From: Chromatiales bacterium
GTDB lineage: Bacteria; Pseudomonadota; Gammaproteobacteria; SZUA-152
NCBI GenBank assembly: GCA_026999335.1
Contig: JALTPW010000131.1
Coordinates: forward strand, 1-5,661
Length of the DNA: 5,661 bases
Direction: 5' to 3'
The notes under the pieces were generated by a model. The model was not told where the DNA came from. It ran no database searches and worked only from the letters and a program-made list of their open reading frames with translations. The translations under genes were made by a program, and so were the position numbers. This document shows, in pieces, positions 1 through 4,819 of this stretch; the first letter of the stretch is position 1; each line of letters opens with the position of its first letter.

Positions 1-770
1 AAGGCCTTGCTGGCGCCATGCTGGCCCACCTTGGTGGCCAGTCCACTCATGCCCAATAGACGTTCGATAGTCTTTTCGTCCAGGTCTTCCCAGCGCCCCG
101 GTTTCTGCCAGCGTGGCAGGGTGATGGAACCGAAACGCACGCGGCTCAAACGGCTGACCTGCACGCCCTGCGATTCCCACAGACGGCGCACTTCGCGGTT
201 GCGGCCTTCGCGCAGGATGACGTGGTACCAGTGATTGGCGCCCTCGCCACCAATGTCGCGGATGGCATCGAAGTGGGCCTTGCCGTCCTCCAGTTCGACA
301 CCTTCCTGCATATTTTTCAGCATCTCCGGGGTGACTTCACCCAGCACGCGCACGGCGTATTCGCGTTCGATCTGCTGTGAAGGATGCATCAGCCGGTTGG
401 CCAATTCACCGTCGGTGGTCAGTAGCAACAGACCGCCGGTATTGAGATCCAGCCGGCCGACGCTGATCCAACGACCACCAGCCAGTGACGGCAGGTCTTC
501 AAAAATAGTCGGGCGCTTTTCCGGGTCGTGACGGGTACAGACTTTGCCCACCGGCTTGTGATAGGCCAGCACCCGGGTGCGCTTGTCCTTCAGCTTGCCG
601 GGATGAATGCGCTTGCCGTCCACCTCAAGGCGGTCGGTCTCGCCGACCCGGTCACCCAGCGTCGCCACCTTGCCATTGACCTTGATACGGCCTTCACTGA
701 TCCAGCCTTCGATCTCCCGGCGCGAGCCGAAGCCGGCACGGGCCAGCACTTTTTGCAATTTTTCACTCAC
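1..770 (-). CDS. rluB: 23S rRNA pseudouridine synthase, RluB type (3' end outside window)
   Basis: Isomerises a uridine to pseudouridine in 23S rRNA; E. coli RluB acts on U2605 in the peptidyl-transferase region. The frame is open from 770 to the left edge (256 codons, no stop). Residues 1-60 are an S4 RNA-binding domain (SEKLQKVLARAGFGSRREIE, then RIKVNGK). The RsuA/RluB synthase domain follows from about residue 66, with catalytic motif GRLD at 105-108 (Asp108; E. coli Asp110), then LNTGGLLLLTTDGELA, and a later REGRNREVRRLW motif. The start is GTG at 770-768, overlapping the scpB TGA (769-767) as GTGA. No other in-frame start lies nearby and the S4 domain begins at once, so the start is well supported. 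No strong Shine-Dalgarno is visible, so translational coupling to scpB is likely. RluB rather than RluE or RsuA is inferred from overall likeness and from its position next to scpB. Confidence 0.93.
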   Translation of the reverse strand, partial: MSEKLQKVLARAGFGSRREIEGWISEGRIKVNGKVATLGDRVGETDRLEVDGKRIHPGKLKDKRTRVLAYHKPVGKVCTRHDPEKRPTIFEDLPSLAGGRWISVGRLDLNTGGLLLLTTDGELANRLMHPSQQIEREYAVRVLGEVTPEMLKNMQEGVELEDGKAHFDAIRDIGGEGANHWYHVILREGRNREVRRLWESQGVQVSRLSRVRFGSITLPRWQKPGRWEDLDEKTIERLLGMSGLATKVGQHGASKA

Positions 771-1717
771 TGTGGGATTTCCACGGATGTCTTCCGGCTA
801 TCTTCGTCCAGCGTATCACCGCTTGGCGCATGGGAGGATTCTGTGGCCTCGGCGGTAACGGGTTCATCGTCCTCCCTTGTGGCTTCGTCTGTGTCGTGTT
901 CCGACCTGGCATCGGCTGCTGCGCTCAGCTCTGCACCTTCATCGTGATCCGCAGGCGTGACGGCATCGGCCGTTGCGGCTTTACTGTCATCGGCGCCCTC
1001 TCCGGCCGCCGGCGTTTCGCCACCGCCACTACCGGCACGCACTTCGGCGGCCTCCGCTGCCGCTTCCTCGGCCGCCACGATATCGTCGATGGACATCTGA
1101 CTGGCCGGGGCCTCCTCCGTCTCGCCTTCGCTGTCGGCGTGCTCGCTGCCCGGCTCCAGCAAATCCAGCTCGGCATTGATACTGTCGATGTCGCGGATCT
1201 CGGCCAGGGTTGGCAGGTCGCCCAGGCCCTTGAGACCGAAATAGTCGAGGAACTGGCGCGTGGTGGCATACATGGCCGGCTTGCCAGGCACATCGCGATG
1301 ACCGACCACCTTGACCCACTCACGCTCCAGCAGGGTCTTCATGATGTGCGAGCTGACGCTGACGCCGCGGATATCTTCGATCTCGCCGCGCGTAACGGGC
1401 TGACGATAAGCTACCAATGACAGCGTTTCCAGCAGGGCGCGGGAATAACGCGCGGGCCTTTCTTCCCACAGCCGCGCCACCCACTGGGCGTAATCCTGTC
1501 GCGCCTGATAGCGAAAACCGGAACCGACCTCGATCAATTCGACGCCTCGACCCTCGCAGTCCTCGGCCAGGGCGGTCAGCGCCGCGTGCAATTCGTCACG
1601 TGAGGGCTGATATTCATCCAGAAACAGGGTCAGCAGACGATCAATGGACAACGGCTGGCCAGCGGACAGCAGCGCCGCTTCGACAATGTTCCTGGTCTTT
1701 TCGGGGTTCAATGACAT
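767..1717 (-). CDS. scpB: Segregation and condensation protein B, with long acidic C-terminal tail
   Basis: ScpB is the winged-helix (kite) subunit that dimerises and binds the ScpA kleisin in the cytoplasmic Smc-ScpAB complex, which organises and helps segregate the chromosome. The N-terminal winged-helix domain covers about residues 8-80 (NIVEAALLSAGQPLSIDRLL), the second about 88-175 (YSRALLETLSLVAYRQPVTR, RGVSVSSHIMKTLLEREWV, PGKPAMYATT, GLKGLGDLPTLAEI). From about residue 185 to 316 the protein is a low-complexity tail rich in Ala, Glu, Asp, Ser and Thr, predicted disordered. B. subtilis ScpB is about 197 residues, so the extra length is all in this tail. The ATG at 1717 is chosen because a GAGGT lies 9 nt upstream. 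Two ATGs closer to that site are in another frame and stop after five codons. It lies 23 nt after scpA and overlaps rluB by 4 nt. Confidence 0.95.
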   Translation of the reverse strand: MSLNPEKTRNIVEAALLSAGQPLSIDRLLTLFLDEYQPSRDELHAALTALAEDCEGRGVELIEVGSGFRYQARQDYAQWVARLWEERPARYSRALLETLSLVAYRQPVTRGEIEDIRGVSVSSHIMKTLLEREWVKVVGHRDVPGKPAMYATTRQFLDYFGLKGLGDLPTLAEIRDIDSINAELDLLEPGSEHADSEGETEEAPASQMSIDDIVAAEEAAAEAAEVRAGSGGGETPAAGEGADDSKAATADAVTPADHDEGAELSAAADARSEHDTDEATREDDEPVTAEATESSHAPSGDTLDEDSRKTSVEIPQ

Positions 1718-1726
1718 GTCATCATT

Positions 1727-1731
1727 ACCTC
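1727..1731 (-). promoter_or_regulatory. Shine-Dalgarno of scpB
   Basis: GAGGT on the minus strand, 9 nt before the scpB ATG at 1717. It lies in the 23-nt scpA-scpB gap, so scpB can recruit ribosomes itself rather than depend only on coupling. It decides against the two out-of-frame ATGs that lie between it and the true start. Confidence 0.7.
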
Positions 1732-1740
1732 AAAATCACC

Positions 1741-2646
1741 TTAAAATTCCAGTTCGGGCTCGGTGCTGAACTGTGCCCGGGCCTTGACGTGTATGGGTTC
1801 AAAGGGATCTGTCTGGATCAGTTCGAGCAGGGACTCCTTCACCAGCTCGAGGATGGCGAGGAAAGTCACCACCACGCCCAGGCGTCCCTCTTCCGGGGTA
1901 AACAGACTGCCGAAAGGTATGAATCTGTCGGTGGACACCGCGTCCAACACCTCGGACATGCGTTCGCGCACGGACAGGGATTCCAGGGTCACCTGGTGGC
2001 TGGTGAACATCTCGGCACGCGTCAGCACCTCGCGGAAAGCGGTGATCAGTTCGCGCAGATCCACCTCCGGCTCAGGCTTGGTGAGCTTGAGGTCGGGAGT
2101 CTTCACCGAAGCCTGGAAGACGTCGCGGTTGAGACGCGGCAACCCGTCGATGTCTTCCGCCGCCTGCTTGAAGCGTTCGTATTCCTGCAGACGTCGCACC
2201 AGCTCGGCGCGCGGGTCGTCCTCGTCGTCCACTTCCACCGGACGCGGCAGCAGCATGCGTGATTTGATCTCCGCCAGCATTGCGGCCATCACCAGATAGT
2301 CTGCCGCCAACTCCAGATTCAGTGCCTTCATCATCTCGACGTATTTCATGTATTGCCGGGTGATCTCGGCAATGGGGATATCGAGCACGTCCAGGTTCTG
2401 ACGTTTGATGAGATACAGCAACAGATCCAGCGGTCCCTCAAAGGCCTCCAGAAAAACTTCCAGTGCCTCCGGCGGGATGTACAAATCCTTGGGCAGGGTG
2501 GTCACCGCCTCGCCCAGCACCACAGCGAAGGGCATCTCTTCCTGCTGTGGACTGTGTGGTGGGGTGTCCGTCACCGGCTCGGGTGACGGCGGGTCAGCGG
2601 ACTGATTCGCCGTCATGACCGTGACTTGAGGGGGATCATCGCCCAT
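1741..2646 (-). CDS. scpA: Segregation and condensation protein A (kleisin)
   Basis: ScpA is the kleisin that bridges the two Smc heads and carries the ScpB dimer, closing the Smc-ScpAB ring around DNA. The family signature FEGPLDLLLYLI is at residues 69-80, followed by the kleisin N-terminal helices (LDVLDIPIAEITRQYMKYVE, then AADYLVMAAMLAEIKSRMLL). The C-terminal winged helix that contacts the other Smc head lies at about 250-295 (VVTFLAILELVKESLLELIQ). About 60 residues precede the kleisin core; the first 35 are Pro/Ser-rich and probably disordered. The ATG at 2646 shares its A with the last base of the trpS stop (TGATG), which points to re-initiation by ribosomes finishing trpS; no Shine-Dalgarno is visible. 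An in-frame ATG at codon 11 also lacks one and is less likely. Total length is 301 residues; part of the excess over shorter homologues is the N-terminal extension. Confidence 0.95.
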   Translation of the reverse strand: MGDDPPQVTVMTANQSADPPSPEPVTDTPPHSPQQEEMPFAVVLGEAVTTLPKDLYIPPEALEVFLEAFEGPLDLLLYLIKRQNLDVLDIPIAEITRQYMKYVEMMKALNLELAADYLVMAAMLAEIKSRMLLPRPVEVDDEDDPRAELVRRLQEYERFKQAAEDIDGLPRLNRDVFQASVKTPDLKLTKPEPEVDLRELITAFREVLTRAEMFTSHQVTLESLSVRERMSEVLDAVSTDRFIPFGSLFTPEEGRLGVVVTFLAILELVKESLLELIQTDPFEPIHVKARAQFSTEPELEF

Positions 2647-3866
2647 CAGGAATACAACAGCCCCATGGCTGCGCGCACCTCTTCCAGGGTGTCACGCGCA
2701 ACATCGCGGGCCGCCTCATTGCCCTCGTTGATAATGCTGCGCACCAGCTTGGGATTGTCAATGTATTCCTGCGCCCGCTCGCGGATCGGTGCCAGCTCGG
2801 CCAGCACCGCGTCGATCACCGGTTGTTTGCAGTCGATACAGCCGATGCCGGCGGAGCGACAGCCTTCGTTAACCCACTGGCGGGTGGTGTCGTCGGAATA
2901 GACCGCATGCAACTGCCACACCGGACACTTACCGGGATCACCGGGGTCGGTACGACGCACGCGCGCCGGATCGGTGGGCATGGTACGTAGATCCTGCTCG
3001 ACCTGTTTGGGATCGGCACGCAGGGGAATGGTATTACCATAAGATTTGGACATTTTTTGTCCATCCAGTCCCGGCATCTTCGAGGCCTCCGTGAGTAGGG
3101 CCTTTGGTTCGGGCAAAATAATACGCCCACCGCCTTCGAGATAACCGAACAGGCGCTCACGGTCACCCAGGGTGATATTGCCCTGGGACTCCAACAGGGC
3201 CTGCGCGGTGGCCAGCGCCCCATGATCACCTTGTTCCTGATAACGTTTTCGCAAGCTATTGTAAAGTTTGGCATTTTTCTTGCCCATCTTCTTGACGGCC
3301 GCCTCCGCCTTTGCCTCGAAACCGCGCTCGCGGCCGTAGAGGTGATTGAAGCGTCGCGCCACCTCGCGGGTCAATTCGACATGCGCCACCTGATCCTCGC
3401 CCACCGGTACCTGACCGGCCTTGTAGATGAGGATGTCGGCACTCTGGAGCAAGGGGTAGCCGAGGAAACCATAGGTCGCCAGATCCTTCTCCTTCAGCGC
3501 CTCCTGCTGATCCTTGTAGGTAGGCACGCGCTCCAGCCAGCTGAGTGGCGTCATCATCGACAGTAGCAAATGCAGTTCGGCATGCTCCGGCACTTGCGAC
3601 TGGATAAACAGTTTCGCCGAGCCGGGACTGACACCGGCCGCCAGCCAGTCGATGACCATTTCCCATACGCTGTCGCCGATGATCGACGGATCTTCGTAAT
3701 GAGTGGTCAGGGCATGCCAGTCGGCAACGAAGAAAAAACACTCGTGCTCGTGCTGTAGCTGCACCCAGTTTTTCAGCACCCCGTGGTAGTGACCCAGATG
3801 CAGTTTACCCGTGGAGCGCATACCTGACAGCACACGCTGATATTGGCTCGGAAGCGAAGAACTCAA
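2646..3866 (-). CDS. trpS: Tryptophanyl-tRNA synthetase, long form with possible Fe-S cysteine motif
   Basis: Class I aminoacyl-tRNA synthetase that activates tryptophan with ATP and loads it on tRNA-Trp in the cytoplasm. The HIGH motif is HLGH at residues 23-26, and KMSKS is at 271-275. Between them are the family segments FFFVADWHALTTHY, YGFLGYPLLQSADIL and VPVGEDQVAHVELTREVARR. At 406 residues it is longer than E. coli TrpS (334). Most of the excess is an insert at about 183-250 with a Lys-rich start (VKKMGKKNAKLYNSLRKRYQ). I recall similar long forms in other gammaproteobacteria. The C-terminal half has C314, C336, C343 and C346, i.e. C-x21-C-x6-C-x2-C. The start is TTG (3866-3864): GGGAG lies 6 nt upstream, and the next in-frame ATG is codon 16, inside the conserved GMRSTGKLHLGH segment. 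It is the first gene of the tight block and overlaps scpA by 1 nt. Confidence 0.96.
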   Translation of the reverse strand: MSSSLPSQYQRVLSGMRSTGKLHLGHYHGVLKNWVQLQHEHECFFFVADWHALTTHYEDPSIIGDSVWEMVIDWLAAGVSPGSAKLFIQSQVPEHAELHLLLSMMTPLSWLERVPTYKDQQEALKEKDLATYGFLGYPLLQSADILIYKAGQVPVGEDQVAHVELTREVARRFNHLYGRERGFEAKAEAAVKKMGKKNAKLYNSLRKRYQEQGDHGALATAQALLESQGNITLGDRERLFGYLEGGGRIILPEPKALLTEASKMPGLDGQKMSKSYGNTIPLRADPKQVEQDLRTMPTDPARVRRTDPGDPGKCPVWQLHAVYSDDTTRQWVNEGCRSAGIGCIDCKQPVIDAVLAELAPIRERAQEYIDNPKLVRSIINEGNEAARDVARDTLEEVRAAMGLLYS

Positions 3867-3872
3867 ACCGTA

Positions 3873-3880
3873 CTCCCTCT
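3873..3880 (-). promoter_or_regulatory. Shine-Dalgarno supporting the TTG start of trpS
   Basis: AGAGGGAG on the minus strand, ending 6 nt before the TTG at 3866. Its strength and spacing are what justify a TTG start rather than the later ATG at codon 16. Confidence 0.75.
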
Positions 3881-3902
3881 CTACTTGATGAATTTAGTGA
3901 AC

Positions 3903-3931
3903 ATAATTTTTATTTATTAACAGCTTGTTAA
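3903..3931 (-). promoter_or_regulatory. Candidate sigma-70 promoter for trpS-scpA-scpB-rluB
   Basis: On the minus strand, TTAACA (3931-3926, 5 of 6 matches to TTGACA) is separated by 17 nt from AATTAT (3908-3903, 4 of 6 matches to TATAAT). Initiation would fall near 3896, about 30 nt upstream of the trpS TTG. The -35 box lies inside a repeated TTAACAGC element. The gap is the only non-coding stretch before the four-gene block, which fits a promoter, but the -10 match is modest. Read-through from the M50 gene is also possible, as no terminator is visible between them. Confidence 0.4.
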
Positions 3932-3947
3932 CAGCATTTGTTAATGC
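3917..3947. repeat. Short phased repeat TTAACAGC upstream of trpS
   Basis: On the plus strand TTAACAGC occurs at 3917-3924 and again at 3928-3935, exactly 11 nt apart; a degenerate copy, TTAATGC, follows at 3941-3947 and overlaps the M50 stop codon. The 8-nt palindrome TGTTAACA (3926-3933) is embedded in the array. One-turn spacing over a candidate -35 box fits an operator, but no known regulator site is recognised. Confidence 0.4.
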
Positions 3948-4597
3948 AATCCCGCAAGGCTGAACAAGGCCATCTGCACCACCGACAATGGCGGCCCCAG
4001 TATCTTGCCCAGCAGGCCCGTGGCCAGCAGACCCACGAGGATGAAAAAGCCGTAGGGCTCCAACTGATTGAGCCGCCAGGCCCAGGGCCCCGGCAACAAA
4101 CCCGACAACACACGCCCACCATCCAGCGGCGGAATGGGCAGTAGGTTGAGCAAACACAGAATCACGTTGATGGTGATCCCTGCCCCACCCATGTAGATCA
4201 GCGGCCAGGCCAGCCATTCCGCCCCCTGTCCCAGCAAGAAACCCAGTTTCATCACAAAGGCCCAGGCAATGGCCATGAGCAGATTGGATAGCGGCCCGGC
4301 AATGGCCACCAGCGCCATATCGCGCCGGGGTTTTTTTAGATTTTCCCAGGTCACCGGCACCGGCTTCGCCCAGCCAAAGATGAACCCACCAAGAAACATC
4401 AGCACCAAGGGCACCAGGATGGTGCCAATGGGGTCGATATGTTTGATCGGATTGAGGGTCAGGCGGCCCAGCATCATGGCCGTGGGATCGCCCAGTTTAC
4501 GCGCCACCCAGCCATGCGCCACTTCATGCACGGTGATGGCAAAAAGTACGGGCAGCGCCCACACCGCGATGCGCTGTACCAAAGTCAAATCATCCAT
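3941..4597 (-). CDS. Site-2-protease-family (M50) membrane zinc metalloprotease
   Basis: Membrane protein of the short M50 type, related to the intramembrane proteases that cut transmembrane regulators; its substrate is unknown. Numbered from the ATG at 4597 it has 218 residues, normal for the short bacterial forms without a PDZ domain. The zinc site is HEVAH (H24, E25, H28) within the first hydrophobic segment. LTLNPIKHIDPIGT (46-59) and AGPLSNLL (100-107) are family motifs. NLLPIPPLDGGRVL (151-164) holds the third ligand, D159. About four to six hydrophobic segments are visible, the last at about 180-200. The frame stays open up to an ATG at 4687, but those 30 residues are polar and unlike the family, so 4597 is preferred even though its Shine-Dalgarno is poor. 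It lies 74 nt upstream of trpS in the same direction, a neighbourhood often seen in gammaproteobacteria, and diverges from the SWIM-protein gene. Confidence 0.9.
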   Translation of the reverse strand: MDDLTLVQRIAVWALPVLFAITVHEVAHGWVARKLGDPTAMMLGRLTLNPIKHIDPIGTILVPLVLMFLGGFIFGWAKPVPVTWENLKKPRRDMALVAIAGPLSNLLMAIAWAFVMKLGFLLGQGAEWLAWPLIYMGGAGITINVILCLLNLLPIPPLDGGRVLSGLLPGPWAWRLNQLEPYGFFILVGLLATGLLGKILGPPLSVVQMALFSLAGLH

Positions 4598-4632
4598 CGG
4601 CGCATTGTAACCGGTTTTGAGGGCAAGGTGCC

Positions 4633-4647
4633 CATCTGCAGCAGATG
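4633..4647. repeat. 15-nt palindrome upstream of the M50 gene
   Basis: CATCTGC-A-GCAGATG is a perfect 7-bp inverted repeat around a single base, 36 nt upstream of the preferred M50 start. It could be a regulator half-site pair in DNA. It is unlikely to be an RNA hairpin unless arm bases open to form a loop. A short GGGC/GCCC inverted repeat (4621-4633) adjoins it. Confidence 0.35.
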
Positions 4648-4807
4648 ACAGGCCGTCAGACTGCTCCCTGTGCTCACATCCTCCCATGGATGGTTTGAGA
4701 GGACTGTCTCTCTCTGCAAAACCTCAACTAAAATATCACAAACAACACATAAAGACTTAATATTAAAGATAATTTAAACATTTAAATGCTTTTTTTACGC
4801 AGCAAGT

Positions 4808-4813
4808 TATAAT
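4808..4813 (+). promoter_or_regulatory. Consensus -10 box of the SWIM-protein gene
   Basis: A perfect TATAAT whose last base is 6 nt before the ATG at 4820. Normal spacing puts the transcription start at 4819-4821, i.e. on the start codon. The hexamer 17 nt upstream (AATGCT, 4785-4790) is a poor -35, although it overlaps the CATTTAAATG palindrome, so an activator may be needed. A GATAAT at 4768-4773 is a weaker alternative that would give a leader of about 40 nt. Confidence 0.5.
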
Positions 4814-4819
4814 GCGCGC

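Larger units (their letters stand above)
4598..4819. other. AT-rich divergent intergenic region
   Basis: About 220 nt between the M50 start and the SWIM-protein start. The half near M50 is of mixed composition and holds the 15-nt palindrome at 4633-4647. The half from about 4715 to 4815 is strongly AT-rich, with the palindromes TTAATATTAA (4757-4766) and CATTTAAATG (4779-4788) and a T7 run (4790-4796). I see no small gene or RNA. It should hold the promoters for both flanking genes; only the plus-strand -10 box is convincing. The composition would also suit a nucleoid-protein binding site or an UP-element-like region. Confidence 0.6.

Noticed and set aside
830..1420. Plus-strand frame of 196 codons opposite scpB
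   Set aside because: It lies antisense to the well-supported scpB. Its Arg/Gly/Cys-rich composition is what the reverse of Ala/Glu/Asp-rich GC-biased codons produces, and no family is recognised.
1417..2262. Plus-strand frame of 281 codons opposite scpB and scpA
   Set aside because: Long but antisense to two conserved genes, spanning their junction, with no domain and no Shine-Dalgarno. It is a shadow of GC-rich coding sequence.
3917..3947. TrpR operator before trpS
   Set aside because: GTTAAC is present, but the CTAG arms of the TrpR consensus are missing, and trpS is not a usual TrpR target.
3894..4217. Second minus-strand frame of 107 codons inside the M50 gene
   Set aside because: It overlaps the M50 protease in another frame, while the M50 frame carries the DGG zinc-ligand motif there. 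No independent support.
4697..4712. GAGAG/CTCTC inverted repeat as a terminator
   Set aside because: The stem is only 5 bp, and no U-run follows at the right distance on either strand.
4790..4796. T7 run as a plus-strand terminator
   Set aside because: No GC-rich hairpin precedes it, and no plus-strand gene ends upstream. It falls in the promoter spacer of the SWIM gene.
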